Part shown: piece after piece, positions 1-9,111 of the stretch
How positions within the stretch are numbered: the stretch's first letter is position 1
How the letters are laid out: each line of letters starts with the position of its first letter
DNA from: an uncultured Lactobacillus sp.
GTDB lineage: Bacteria; Bacillota; Bacilli; Lactobacillales; Lactobacillaceae
Length of the DNA: 64,000 nt
Reading direction: 5' to 3'
NCBI RefSeq assembly: GCF_902491705.1
Contig: NZ_CABUIW010000002.1
Span: 44,329-108,328 of the forward strand
Made by a program: the position numbers and the translations under genes
The notes under the pieces: generated by a model
Seen by the model: the letters and a program-made list of their open reading frames with translations, nothing else
What the model was told of the DNA's origin: nothing
The model's database searches: none

Positions 1-251
1 AAGTAGTCACCAATAAACATATCTTTAAAAGAGCCGTTTCTAATATTTGCAATGTGAGTAGCGGTTAATGCACCTAAACTTTGGCCGCGATAGATATTGT
101 TGTGAGTAATTGCACCATCTGGAACGAGAGAGTAATACAGATCTCTCAATCTAGTTTTAGATTCTCCGTTTCCGGTGAACGTAAGTGCAAAATTATCATT
201 GGTATCTGGTTTCCAATTTTCGTTTAAATCTTGAATTCTCATATTTGCCAT
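1..251 (-). CDS. Phage tail/baseplate-associated protein, C-terminus cut by window edge
   Basis: The start ATG (249-251) follows a good ribosome site, AGAAAGGAAAT. The 83 visible codons begin MANMRIQDLNENW and run off the left edge at GSFKDMFIGDY. The KDMFIGDY phrase resembles the start of the small beta-rich domain (DUF6273-like) that ends many Firmicute phage tail and receptor proteins; that assignment is from memory and is inference. It is the last visible gene of the leftward late operon, 24 bp after the BppU-like baseplate gene, so a structural or adsorption role is likely. Confidence 0.6.
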   Translation of the reverse strand, partial: MANMRIQDLNENWKPDTNDNFALTFTGNGESKTRLRDLYYSLVPDGAITHNNIYRGQSLGALTATHIANIRNGSFKDMFIGDY

Positions 252-275
252 TATTTTAATTTCCTTTCTTTAAGG

Positions 276-1445
276 TTATCTAACCTTTTTTTCTAACTTT
301 GTTAATCTTTCATCCAAGCTTTGAATGCCGTTTTGAACAGCCTGAATCGTAGGGTTATTTTCAACAGATAATTTAGTAACATACGATTCAACCGCTAACT
401 TGTTAATAGCATTTTCAAATACATCAGATAACATTCTAATTGTCTTACCAACACTTTCAGCATCGGCGGCTTGATTAGCCTTATTAAGGCTTTTATCAAT
501 TAAGATGTATTGAGTATCTGCGATCATTTCATTACTGTCATGAGCAGCTAAATTACCACCATCATGAGTTAGCAAATTGAGTGATCGCTTGTTAGCAATT
601 ACACCATTTTCGAATCTAATAGCATCTTCTTTGGCTTGTACTAAACCACGTTGGGCTACTGCAATTTGATCAGCATTTGATAAAGCTAAATTATTAACAT
701 CTCTAACTTTTTCTTTCGTTTCAAACGTATTTCTTAAATCACGTTCAATATCTAACACTTCATCTTCAATGGCTCTGAAGTTATCCCCGACCTGTTTAGA
801 ATCAGGGGCTTTACCTCTAACTGATAAAGTTTGATCAAAATCAACAATAGGCTTATTAGCAAATAATTGTTTACCATCGTGGCCTAATAGTTGATTCCCT
901 TTAGAATCTTTAAGCGTTATTGGAACATAACCAACACTTAGAGCATTAATAATTTCATCTATGTCCTGTTGGTGTTCTCTTCGTGATTCTAATCCATCAG
1001 GATTAATATTGATTGTTACATTATCAGTATCACCAACCTGAACATAAACCATAATTCTAAACTCAAAGCTTGGATCACTTAAAGTAAGTCTTTCAGGTTC
1101 TTCGGCCAAAGAAAAAGCGATAGGATAGCTTACATTAGTGCCATTCTGTCGCCCTTCAATTTGAATACTTTGTAAATTAATATCTCTATTAAGTCTAGTA
1201 CTTTCTTGAGTAAAAGATAACTCAATTCCTAGAATTCCTTGATCTGCTAATGATTTATCATCTTTAGCAAAAATAGGGATATGACCAATTGGATTAACGA
1301 TTGATCCTTGATTCATTACATCATTTTCATTAGTTTTGCTTTCACTATAAGAAGCAGATGTAATTTCAAAGGTTCTTCCTCGTACTACTCCTTGAATAAT
1401 TTGTAATCCTTTAGGTAGTAACTTTGTTCTACTGTATTTACTCAT
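276..1445 (-). CDS. Baseplate upper protein (BppU-like), 389 aa
   Basis: The N-terminal ~150 residues are beta-rich (GIELSFTQESTRLNR, then FSLAEEPERLTLSDPSFEF), as expected of the BppU/DUF2479 N-terminal domain that forms the upper baseplate of Gram-positive phages. From about residue 215 the protein is helical and coiled-coil-like, ending SLDERLTKLEKKVR, which suggests a trimeric stalk. The start codon overlaps the end of the DUF2313 gene by 4 bp, so translation is probably coupled. Likely role is linking the baseplate to receptor-binding proteins encoded further left. The fold is inferred from position and composition, not from a clear motif. Confidence 0.6.
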   Translation of the reverse strand: MSKYSRTKLLPKGLQIIQGVVRGRTFEITSASYSESKTNENDVMNQGSIVNPIGHIPIFAKDDKSLADQGILGIELSFTQESTRLNRDINLQSIQIEGRQNGTNVSYPIAFSLAEEPERLTLSDPSFEFRIMVYVQVGDTDNVTININPDGLESRREHQQDIDEIINALSVGYVPITLKDSKGNQLLGHDGKQLFANKPIVDFDQTLSVRGKAPDSKQVGDNFRAIEDEVLDIERDLRNTFETKEKVRDVNNLALSNADQIAVAQRGLVQAKEDAIRFENGVIANKRSLNLLTHDGGNLAAHDSNEMIADTQYILIDKSLNKANQAADAESVGKTIRMLSDVFENAINKLAVESYVTKLSVENNPTIQAVQNGIQSLDERLTKLEKKVR

Positions 1446-2116
1446 AAATTCCTCCTTTCTGCTTCAATCGTTTGAATAGTGCTTCCAGTAACCGGCGTAG
1501 CAACATAAGCGGACGGTTCAATATTTGTCTTACCCCAAATACCATATTGATATAATCGCTTGACAATTGTTGAATCATCTAGCCATTCTGCTTTAGCTAC
1601 AGTTTGAGCAACCACAGTGCAAGCAGAACCAACATAAGCGTGAGCCGCTTCAGTTTTAGCCCACAAACGGTAGGTATAGCCCATGTTTGCCGGTAACCAT
1701 GTATTTAATTCAAAAATTACCAGTTTCTGTTGAGACTTAGTTAACTCACCAGTCCAAGAAACAACATTCAATACACGCCGTGAACGATCAACACTAACTT
1801 CAGCCGGAATTTTCAAAGATCCGAAAATTTGCTTTAACCGTCTGATGGTTAGTGGTTGTGGTTTAAGTGTCCTGGTAAGAACCCTTTGCCTTCTTAGCTC
1901 TAAGCTGTCACCATATTCAGGCACAATACCATATTGATCTTCAAAAACTGAAATACCTTTTTCATCAGTTTTAGAAATAAATTCATTAAATAAAGTTCGA
2001 TTGAGATCATCATCAAATTTACTCAATCCTTTGCCTTGAGCTTTTAGCAACTCCTCCATTTCATACACGCCGTTATAGTAATCAGGCATGTAATTGAGAA
2101 GTTCATCGGTTTTCAT
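1442..2116 (-). CDS. DUF2313 tail/baseplate wedge protein (XkdU/YmfQ-like)
   Basis: A 224-aa protein directly downstream of the baseplate J gene, the invariant place of XkdU/YmfQ proteins in Mu- and PBSX-type contractile tails. It starts MKTDELLNYMPDYYNGVYEM and has the typical middle section LELRRQRVLTRTLKPQPLTI, which matches the DUF2313 pattern in which an N-terminal helical half packs onto gpJ. It overlaps the upstream gene by 14 bp and the downstream gene by 4 bp. Expected role is a baseplate wedge component. Confidence 0.8.
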   Translation of the reverse strand: MKTDELLNYMPDYYNGVYEMEELLKAQGKGLSKFDDDLNRTLFNEFISKTDEKGISVFEDQYGIVPEYGDSLELRRQRVLTRTLKPQPLTIRRLKQIFGSLKIPAEVSVDRSRRVLNVVSWTGELTKSQQKLVIFELNTWLPANMGYTYRLWAKTEAAHAYVGSACTVVAQTVAKAEWLDDSTIVKRLYQYGIWGKTNIEPSAYVATPVTGSTIQTIEAERRNL

Positions 2117-3257
2117 TAATTACGGTCACCTCCCCTAAAACAGGCAATTGAGATACTTGATTATCAAAAATTAAAGAAATATCTTTTTCAGCTCCATTTA
2201 AAATTGGTAAGTTTGCATTTGCTACACCTTCTATTTGCATGATTTTAGATAAAATCCGTGATCTAAAAATAGTCAATGTATAGCCTCTACCAGTTGTAGG
2301 GTTAATTGTGGCCCAATTTTGCCGTAATTCAATGAAGAACTTTGATAATACATTTTTTATTTGTTGCTCAATATTACTAGTAACATGCTGAGCATCTAAA
2401 AGAGCATTAATCTGCACATTTACAATTAATGTTTCTGCGGTGGTTACTGTCACTCTGTGATCAATTGGAGCTAATCCATAACCCTGAGTTTCTTTGTCTT
2501 CAGGATCAATTTCTTCTTTAACTTTTTTTATTAAAGTTGAACTAGCCGGCATCAAATCATTATTTAAAATCACTAACTTAACCGTTCCCGGTCCATTCCA
2601 AACTGGGTAAACCTGGGTAGCTCCTACATCGTGAATCTTACTAGTCATATCTAAGTAATCAGCAACATTACCACCATAAGCAACCCATGAATTAGTATTT
2701 AACAAACGATCTCTTAAATGATCATCACTTTCTTCATCCCTAGCTGGAATGGTGATTTCAATAATTTCAGCCCATGCTAAATTATCATTAGGGGTGACCG
2801 GTAATACTTGCCCTAAATAAGAATTAGCATATGTGCCAGCTTCTTCAGCTTGCATTTCAGCCGTTCCATCATCATTAGCCTTAATTACCGTATAAAAAAT
2901 AGGCGATTCTGCAATACTTGCAAATCTATCACCTACTTCTACATTTATTGGATTACCATCATCATTATTAAATCTAGCCTTAACTTCTGTGTTAGTGGCT
3001 GCATATCTATTAGTACCATGTTCAACCGCTCTATAGTCCAAAAACTCACCTTGAGCGGTTTTAATATATGTTTCTCTAATAATATTTGCTAAAGATAAAG
3101 ACTGTTGAGCAGATACCATAGCTGCAGGAGCTAAAGCATCAAAGATAATTGAACCTTCACGTTTGTCAATATCGTTAGGCACTTGATCAAGCATTAAATT
3201 TAACCAGTAATCATAATTTTGTGCTTCTAGTTCATTCGCTAATTCATTAGGATTCAT
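2103..3257 (-). CDS. Baseplate J-like protein (XkdT)
   Basis: A 384-aa protein with hallmarks of the Baseplate_J family: N-terminal VPNDIDKREGSIIFDALAP (residues ~26-44), the segment IPARDEESDDHLRDRLLN, and a C-terminal RSRILSKIMQIEGVANANL typical of gpJ/XkdT. It builds the wedge ring of the contractile-tail baseplate around the hub. Its start overlaps the end of the DUF2634 gene by 11 bp. Length agrees with PBSX XkdT-type proteins (about 350-390 aa). Confidence 0.9.
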   Translation of the reverse strand: MNPNELANELEAQNYDYWLNLMLDQVPNDIDKREGSIIFDALAPAAMVSAQQSLSLANIIRETYIKTAQGEFLDYRAVEHGTNRYAATNTEVKARFNNDDGNPINVEVGDRFASIAESPIFYTVIKANDDGTAEMQAEEAGTYANSYLGQVLPVTPNDNLAWAEIIEITIPARDEESDDHLRDRLLNTNSWVAYGGNVADYLDMTSKIHDVGATQVYPVWNGPGTVKLVILNNDLMPASSTLIKKVKEEIDPEDKETQGYGLAPIDHRVTVTTAETLIVNVQINALLDAQHVTSNIEQQIKNVLSKFFIELRQNWATINPTTGRGYTLTIFRSRILSKIMQIEGVANANLPILNGAEKDISLIFDNQVSQLPVLGEVTVINENR

Positions 3258-3708
3258 CTACAATATCCACCTCACTTTCAAAGCCCACTCTTCCATAAAC
3301 CGTGTTAGCATAGCCTTCAACTGTAATTGAATCACTGCTAGATTTTTCACATTTTGTAATATCAACGCTGGTAATCCGATCATCGGCTTCTAATGCTTCA
3401 ACAGTCATTCTTTCTGCTTCAGATACAGCATAATCAATTGATTCTCCAATTAATTCAGGCAAATCATTGCCATACTGCTCATCATAAATTTGATAAACGA
3501 AACGTTCAGTTTTTAGAATTTTATCTGCAGCTTGTTTCATTGCATCAAGTTCATCAGTCATACTACGAATATGACCATTAGCCACCTTGAAGGTATAGGT
3601 GGGACTTTGGCCGTCTTCTTCATCGTCAATATCATCATCATCTAAATAAGCATCTTCCATCAATGCTCCAATGTTTAATTCTTTATCAGAATCCAAAGCC
3701 ATCCTCAC
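3247..3708 (-). CDS. DUF2634 baseplate protein (XkdS-like)
   Basis: A 153-aa protein in the XkdS position between the DUF2577 and baseplate J genes. After an acidic linker (YLDDDDIDDEEDGQSP, residues ~18-34) comes a gp25-like core: residues ~95-102 (QIYDEQYG) followed by YAVSEAERMTVEALEADDR, the usual DUF2634/GPW_gp25 pattern. It should form a lysozyme-like baseplate element that nucleates the sheath. The acidic N-terminal tail is longer than I expect for the family. It overlaps both neighbours. Confidence 0.85.
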   Translation of the reverse strand: MRMALDSDKELNIGALMEDAYLDDDDIDDEEDGQSPTYTFKVANGHIRSMTDELDAMKQAADKILKTERFVYQIYDEQYGNDLPELIGESIDYAVSEAERMTVEALEADDRITSVDITKCEKSSSDSITVEGYANTVYGRVGFESEVDIVDES

Positions 3709-4087
3709 CTATCCTTTCAAATAAATAAAACTGTTGACCACCATCTTCACGGATCATGGTTACCTTGTCACCTTTTTCAAGTGAATTATCAAATTCAATA
3801 TACATTGATTTCTTTTTAAACTCTAAATTAGCTTTCTTAATATCCGCTGCTTCGTGATGCCCGTGAAAAGTCATATCTGCAGAACCTTTCATAATGGCTT
3901 TACCTTGAAGTTTAAACTTACCAATATGTTTACCAAGAATAATAAAATCACTAGTTAAAACCATATTATTAGATAATTGAATCTTTAAAGGTGAAGTATT
4001 AATGACAGTTCCATAAACAACATCAGAATAGTCACTAGACTTGCCACCACGTTGCATTATTAACTCATAGAGCCGTTTACCTGCCAT
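3686..4087 (-). CDS. DUF2577 tail protein (XkdR-like)
   Basis: A 133-aa protein with the DUF2577 layout: a short helix (RLYELIMQRGG), an OB-like beta section (VVYGTVINTSPLKIQLSNNM), and a C-terminal strand pair around LEKGDKVTMIREDGGQQFYL. In PBSX-type phages this gene follows xkdQ and supplies a small hub component. Coding overlap with both neighbours (28 bp and 23 bp) argues for a tight translational unit. Confidence 0.85.
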   Translation of the reverse strand: MAGKRLYELIMQRGGKSSDYSDVVYGTVINTSPLKIQLSNNMVLTSDFIILGKHIGKFKLQGKAIMKGSADMTFHGHHEAADIKKANLEFKKKSMYIEFDNSLEKGDKVTMIREDGGQQFYLFERIGEDGFGF

Positions 4088-5127
4088 GATTGCCCCACTT
4101 TCATTGTTAACTCACATGTATAATCTTGGCCAAAGTTGTGGACTGCCTTCAGAATTGGACAGTCCTTAAACTTTTTCTTGTAGTCTTTGATGCTTACTGT
4201 CACATAGTTACCAGGAACTAAATCAGTTCGACCAATGCAAGTAATTTTTAATTGCTTATTAACCATATTGCGGTTTTTAAGCTCATTTTTAGCTTGTTGA
4301 ATCATTTGAGCATCATTAGCTTTCTTTTTAGCATTAACTACCTTTTGAAGCTTGCCCCATTGCTTACTTGAAGGCATAGTAACAGTTTTTGAAGAAATCG
4401 TAGTAGTTTTAGGATCATCTGCACTAGTTTGAGTTTTTGATGTTTTTTTACTCTTTTTACTATCTTTTTTAACAACCTTTACAACATTGTAAGTATTATC
4501 AATATCAACCGAGTAATCGTAATCAGTAAGCCCCAACTTATCACCTACAACAATATCCAGCTTCTTATAAGGGAACTTCCTTAATTCAACAGTATCGTAA
4601 TTATCAAAGATCAAATAATGTTTATGAGTATTCTTAGTAGTTGCACTCATTGCGCTCTTAATCATGTCAAAATACGTTTTACCATCATCAACTTCAGCCT
4701 TGCATTTATGACTAGATCCAGCCACAACTTTGGCTTTAATTCCGGCACGTTTTGAGACTTCTTTGAATCGTTCGCTCAATGTACCAGCTTTAAATACAAT
4801 TGAATCTTCATTCTTTAAGTAACGGCTAGGACCATAGCATTTAACAGTAATGTTGTGGTTCTTATCAAAGCCATACTTAAAAACATAGCCATAAAAGATT
4901 TTCTTCTTTTTGTAAGAAAATGAAATGATATCTCCTGTATAAGGAATAATTGGCTTTTCATCAAATACTAGTTTGAAATCAAACTGAGATGCTGAAAAAT
5001 TGGTGTCAATAGTCCATTTGATTGAATCATCAATTACAAGATCACTAATATCATAGCTTGCACGGCTTTTAGAATGAGTAAAGTGAGTTGATCTGCGTTT
5101 TAAAGTTAACTTGATAATATCAGTCAT
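4060..5127 (-). CDS. Tail hub protein, XkdQ/gpD-like
   Basis: A 355-aa protein in the XkdQ place, equivalent to the Mu gp44/late-control-D hub. Seen in the sequence: VKCYGPSRYLKNEDSIVF (~residues 93-110), a long basic linker (KKDSKKSKKTSKTQTSADD, ~220-238), and a C-terminal section CIGRTDLVPGNYVTV typical of the XkdQ hub. It forms the trimeric hub and the tail-tube end. I see no lytic catalytic motif, so cell-wall degradation is not supported here. Confidence 0.8.
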   Translation of the reverse strand: MTDIIKLTLKRRSTHFTHSKSRASYDISDLVIDDSIKWTIDTNFSASQFDFKLVFDEKPIIPYTGDIISFSYKKKKIFYGYVFKYGFDKNHNITVKCYGPSRYLKNEDSIVFKAGTLSERFKEVSKRAGIKAKVVAGSSHKCKAEVDDGKTYFDMIKSAMSATTKNTHKHYLIFDNYDTVELRKFPYKKLDIVVGDKLGLTDYDYSVDIDNTYNVVKVVKKDSKKSKKTSKTQTSADDPKTTTISSKTVTMPSSKQWGKLQKVVNAKKKANDAQMIQQAKNELKNRNMVNKQLKITCIGRTDLVPGNYVTVSIKDYKKKFKDCPILKAVHNFGQDYTCELTMKVGQSWQVNGSMS

Positions 5128-5825
5128 GATCTTTTCACCTCACTCATTTTTACCCAACCACGAGCTTTACCGTTAATGCCTACACAAACCGGATATTCAC
5201 GACCTGGAACAATGTATAAAACTTCACGCTTAGCATTCTTTTCATACATTCCTGCTCCCTTGCCATAACTATCAGCATGTAACCGCCCATTAACTGAAAC
5301 AGTTGAACCAACATTAATCTTTTTAGCTGGTTTTGAGCGTTTCTTTGCTGGCTTAGAACGTCCACGCTTTTTAGGATTCTTCTTTTTCTCGTAACTAAAT
5401 TTACGATATTGCTTTAATTCCAAAGTGTAGGCATATTCATCAGCCCAGCCATTCTCTAAACCATATTCAAAACTAGCAATAGTCATCAACATTGAAATAT
5501 CTGTTTTGGTAACCACGAATCTAACTTTATGGTTTTTGCTTTGCATTGATTTGATTTTCTTAACATAGGTAGCCTGCTTATGTGGGCTTTTAGTTGCTGT
5601 ATAGTGAGCACCAACCGTAGGAAAAACAGAATTAATTGATACACCTACTAGCTTTAATTTACCAGGGATATTTACTTCACCTAAGTTAACAATAGTTTCA
5701 GAATGATCATCTGTTTCATATTTCAACTTAACATCTTTTGGATTCACTGGAATTTGAAGATTTTCACCAGTAGTTTGATCTTTTATATAAAATTCCAGGC
5801 CACTTCTATCAGGCATAATCATCAC
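5124..5825 (-). CDS. XkdP-like tail protein with C-terminal SH3-like segment
   Basis: A 233-aa protein between tape measure and hub genes, the XkdP position. The N-terminal ~130 residues match the XkdP/LysM-containing family pattern (LQIPVNPKDVKLKYETDD, then YALENG-type region FEYGLENGWADEY). A lysine/proline linker (KKNPKKRGRSKPAKKRSKP, ~147-165) leads to a small beta domain with GSTVSVNGRLHADSYGKG and GKARGWVKMSEV, which looks like an SH3-type cell-wall-binding fold instead of the usual LysM. That domain call is inference. Confidence 0.75.
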   Translation of the reverse strand: MMIMPDRSGLEFYIKDQTTGENLQIPVNPKDVKLKYETDDHSETIVNLGEVNIPGKLKLVGVSINSVFPTVGAHYTATKSPHKQATYVKKIKSMQSKNHKVRFVVTKTDISMLMTIASFEYGLENGWADEYAYTLELKQYRKFSYEKKKNPKKRGRSKPAKKRSKPAKKINVGSTVSVNGRLHADSYGKGAGMYEKNAKREVLYIVPGREYPVCVGINGKARGWVKMSEVKRS

Positions 5826-5828
5826 TTC

Positions 5829-8800
5829 CTAACTTAATGACTTATCGGCTTGTTCCATGATTTTTTCTTCAAGTCTATCTAATAAGACATCCGCATCTTC
5901 TTCAGGATTACCAGAACTGTTAATTACAATGGCACCTGGAGCAATAGTTACTTGACTAGAATTATTAGTGCCACCAGTGTAGTAATTACTATTTGTAGCA
6001 CTATTAGGCCTAATTGAGCTTGAGCTTAAAGATCCTGAACTACTAATTGAACTATTCAATCCAGGATAAGCACTATTAATCATGGCTCTACTGCTTTGAC
6101 TAATAAGCCCTCTTGTAGAATCCATACCAACAGCCATACCTTGACCAATAAAACTACCAACTTCTGCAAAAAGTCTTGATGGCGAGTGAATTTGAGCCGC
6201 TGCTCTTGCCGCCCTGTTAGCTTGAGCAACTAACTCATTAGCTGCGGCGGCAACTGCTCCAATCTGGGAGCGAATACCAGCGGCTAAACCAGCACCAATC
6301 ATGGCACCAGCAGCTTGCATAGATCCAGCGGCGCTTCTAGCAGCAGCTATAGCTTGATTCAATGCACTACGAACAGCGGCGCTAATTTGTGCACCACCTG
6401 CTCTTGCAGCTGCAGCAGCTCTACTCATACCAGAACGAACAGCAGAAACTACACCGAACATATTAGGTCTTTGAACTTTAGGAGCAGGAATTGTTCTAAG
6501 TTTAGGCATCTTTGGTTGTGGTATTTTAGGAGTTTTAATCTTAGGTGCAGGCATAGTTTTGACTTTAGGCATTTTAGGTTGCGGCGCTTTAGGTGCTTTA
6601 ACTTTTGGTGCTGAAATCTGTTTCTTAGAAATAGAACTAATTTGTTTATTAACAGAACTTAAATCAGCCTTAGCACCAATTTTGATCTTATGATTGCCAC
6701 CCTTTGTGGCACTGCTCATTTTTTTGTTAATACCTGAGGTATCTACATCTGCTTTCATTTTTACTTTACTGTTACCGAAGGACTTTTTAGCATTATTAAT
6801 TGCCGTGCTAAGTGTTTTCTCAGTAGTTGAAAAATCAAAAGGATGAAAGTTCTTTCTTGCATCTGAAAAAGCTTTACCAGCATCAGCAAAGTTTTTTCTA
6901 ACACCAGAGAATGAAAAATCACCATTCTTAATGTCACTTAATGCAGCACCTAAACCTTTAGCAACAGAAACGACACCTTTAATAGCGTTTCCGGCAGCAA
7001 GAGCGCCACTAACAATATTTTTAAAGATATCTACAACCATTGATAAACCTAGTAATGCGCCAGTACCAGCAACTGCACCCAATGCTGTTACAAACTGTCT
7101 AATAGCAGGTAAAGCAGGAGCTAAAGCCTGTCCAATTTGACTAAAAGCCTGCCTTATTGGTGCAAATACTTGACCCAAATTACTAAAAGTTTGACCCAAT
7201 ACTTGACCAATATTGCTGAATGATTGTTGAACAGTATCTCTAAAGCCTAGGAAATTGCTCTTCCATGCCATTACTGCACCAGCAACTACTGCGGATATAC
7301 CTAGAACAATTCCTGCAATTGGTAAGAAAGAACCGGATATAGCTGGTGCTAAAGAAGCAAAAGCTGTTTTAATGCCATTAACTTTAGCCAGCATATCACC
7401 TATACCAGCTCCGAATTTTGAACCACCTAGCATATCAGCAAAGTGAGTTGCGCTGCCAGCATTAGCACCATCTTTTAAAATAGAAAAGAAACCAGCTATA
7501 TCATTTTTAGCTTGTCCAATACTTGAAAAAGCCTTAGGCAATTCTTTGATTCCACTAAAAGCTGTACCAAAGCCGCCTTTAATAGCACTTAATCCAGATG
7601 CGATATTAGAGATTGTTCCAGCTACAGAACTAGCTCCTTTTAATAAAGTTAATGCTCCAGCGAAACTAGCAATTGCTGTACCTACTGCCCTTATTTGACC
7701 AGGGCTCATTTTTGCTATTGCATTAGCAATATTAGTAATTATTAAACTAATTTCATTTAGCCCTTTACCAGATAAACTACCTAAAGTGTTAGCAAGTGAA
7801 CCACCTACACCACTAAAAGCATTTTTAACATTGTTAATAGCATTGCCTATAGCAGTTATCATGTTTCTAAAGCCATCTATATTAAATGAGCTGGCAAAGC
7901 CGTTAGAGAAATTCTCTCTAAATTCATCAAACTTGTTTTGAGCATTTTGAATGAAATTAACTAAGTTGTCTCCTAATTTTTCACCGTCAATATTGCCGAT
8001 CTTATCAGTAATGCCTTCAACGGCTTTAATACCAATTTTCCCGACTTTATCAAAAGCCGGTTGAAGTTTATTGGCTAATGTTTCTTTCAAACCATCCATT
8101 GCTTGACCAACTGTTTTGTACTGAGTAGCCATCTTAGAGAAGTTAGCATTGGTACCAGTTTTAGCAACAGCATTTAAGAAATCCTGAGTTTTAACTTTGC
8201 CATCCTGAATATCTTTAATAAGTTGTGTAGTACTTTCACCCATTGTTTTAGCAACGGCAGAGATACCGGCTGGAGTTTGTTCCAACATCAGCTTAAAATC
8301 TTGCCATTGAACTTTAGGCTTAGCTGCCATTTGTGTGGCTTGCTCACTTAAAGTTTTCATAGCTTGTTGAGGATTATCAGAAGCGGCTGCTAAACCACCA
8401 AAACCTTTAACTAGTTTGGCAGTATTCTTAGTACCAACTGCGGCTAACTGAGCATAAGTACTAGACATATCAGAAGCACTATAAATTGTCTGCTGTGCAA
8501 ATTGTTGCATTTCAGTTTTAGCTTTATTGATCTCAGTATTTGAAGCACCTAATTGGTGCATGTTTCCTTCAAACGTTTGCCACGAAGTTGATGCTTCATT
8601 AAGTTCCCCCAGCATTGACCTAATACCAGAACCGGCTAAACCCATACCTTTACTAATCATGTTGCCTACCACAACACCACCAGCCATAGATTTGAACAAG
8701 CCACTACTTGATTTTTCAGCGCCACCAAACATATTTCCGCCTAGTGCACCTTTTAGCCTACTAAAACCGGACTGTGCTCTTGAAAGTCCATTTGCCAATT

Positions 8801-8858
8801 TATCTAATGGATTACTAAAAGCATCAACAACTCTAATCGTTGCACTTATTTCTGGCAT
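5829..8858 (-). CDS. Tail tape measure protein, 1009 aa
   Basis: The longest ORF of the tail module, directly after the tail-chaperone pair. The N-terminal section (residues ~80-260) carries the TMP/phage-tail tape-measure pattern, including AQLAAVGTKNTAKLVKGFGG and EQTPAGISAVAKTMGES. Two hydrophobic stretches (~500-530 and ~590-620) and a glycine/alanine-rich C-terminus follow. Residues ~745-795 form a proline/lysine repeat built on QPKMPK and PAPK units. It sets tail length and is expelled during DNA injection. Start chosen by the strong site GAAAGGAGG 8 bp upstream. By the usual length rule it implies a tail of roughly 100-150 nm (inference). Confidence 0.9.
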   Translation of the reverse strand: MPEISATIRVVDAFSNPLDKLANGLSRAQSGFSRLKGALGGNMFGGAEKSSSGLFKSMAGGVVVGNMISKGMGLAGSGIRSMLGELNEASTSWQTFEGNMHQLGASNTEINKAKTEMQQFAQQTIYSASDMSSTYAQLAAVGTKNTAKLVKGFGGLAAASDNPQQAMKTLSEQATQMAAKPKVQWQDFKLMLEQTPAGISAVAKTMGESTTQLIKDIQDGKVKTQDFLNAVAKTGTNANFSKMATQYKTVGQAMDGLKETLANKLQPAFDKVGKIGIKAVEGITDKIGNIDGEKLGDNLVNFIQNAQNKFDEFRENFSNGFASSFNIDGFRNMITAIGNAINNVKNAFSGVGGSLANTLGSLSGKGLNEISLIITNIANAIAKMSPGQIRAVGTAIASFAGALTLLKGASSVAGTISNIASGLSAIKGGFGTAFSGIKELPKAFSSIGQAKNDIAGFFSILKDGANAGSATHFADMLGGSKFGAGIGDMLAKVNGIKTAFASLAPAISGSFLPIAGIVLGISAVVAGAVMAWKSNFLGFRDTVQQSFSNIGQVLGQTFSNLGQVFAPIRQAFSQIGQALAPALPAIRQFVTALGAVAGTGALLGLSMVVDIFKNIVSGALAAGNAIKGVVSVAKGLGAALSDIKNGDFSFSGVRKNFADAGKAFSDARKNFHPFDFSTTEKTLSTAINNAKKSFGNSKVKMKADVDTSGINKKMSSATKGGNHKIKIGAKADLSSVNKQISSISKKQISAPKVKAPKAPQPKMPKVKTMPAPKIKTPKIPQPKMPKLRTIPAPKVQRPNMFGVVSAVRSGMSRAAAAARAGGAQISAAVRSALNQAIAAARSAAGSMQAAGAMIGAGLAAGIRSQIGAVAAAANELVAQANRAARAAAQIHSPSRLFAEVGSFIGQGMAVGMDSTRGLISQSSRAMINSAYPGLNSSISSSGSLSSSSIRPNSATNSNYYTGGTNNSSQVTIAPGAIVINSSGNPEEDADVLLDRLEEKIMEQADKSLS

Positions 8859-8883
8859 ATATTACCTCCTTTCTAGTTCTTAC

Positions 8884-8907
8884 AAAAAAAGAGAGGCTAA
8901 GCCTCTC
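8884..8907 (-). terminator. Intrinsic terminator between tail chaperone and tape measure genes
   Basis: On the minus strand GAGAGGC-TTA-GCCTCTC forms a perfect 7-bp stem followed by seven T. It lies inside the late operon, between the chaperone extension stop (8926) and the tape measure start (8858), and should reduce downstream expression unless read through. Confidence 0.85.
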
Positions 8908-8925
8908 ACATATCATTTCAATGTG

Positions 8926-9111
8926 TTATGACTTTGCCTCTCTTTTACTTTCTTCTCTTTCTTCCTTTTCTTGTTCTAGTCTTAATTCAATTGATGCAAC
9001 AACTAATGTTTTTTCTCTTTCATTTAGATCTACCCATTGTTTTGGTGTCCAATGATACTCGTTAAGAACATAGTTATAAATTGAAAAATCACCAACTGAA
9101 TTATTAATTAG
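8926..9111 (-). CDS. Tail assembly chaperone C-terminal extension, made by -1 frameshift
   Basis: There is no start codon for this frame, but it is open from the slippery site to a TAA at 8926-8928. The 61 added residues include YNYVLNEYHWTPKQW and REKTLVVASIELRLEQE, a pattern seen in lactobacillal phage tail chaperones, ending in a charged coiled tail. Joined to the upstream 138 codons it would give a protein of about 199 aa, equivalent to the lambda gpG-T product that bridges tape measure and tube during tail assembly. Expression depends on frameshifting at 9111-9117. Confidence 0.8.
   Translation of the reverse strand, partial: LINNSVGDFSIYNYVLNEYHWTPKQWVDLNEREKTLVVASIELRLEQEKEEREESKREAKS

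Noticed and set aside
4060..5127. Peptidoglycan hydrolase activity in the XkdQ-like hub
   Set aside because: No catalytic motif of lysozyme, amidase or NlpC/P60 type was visible.
6315..7446. Plus-strand open frames opposite the tape measure gene
   Set aside because: They mirror the Ala/Ser-rich codon pattern of the tape measure, lack ribosome sites and have no sensible protein composition.
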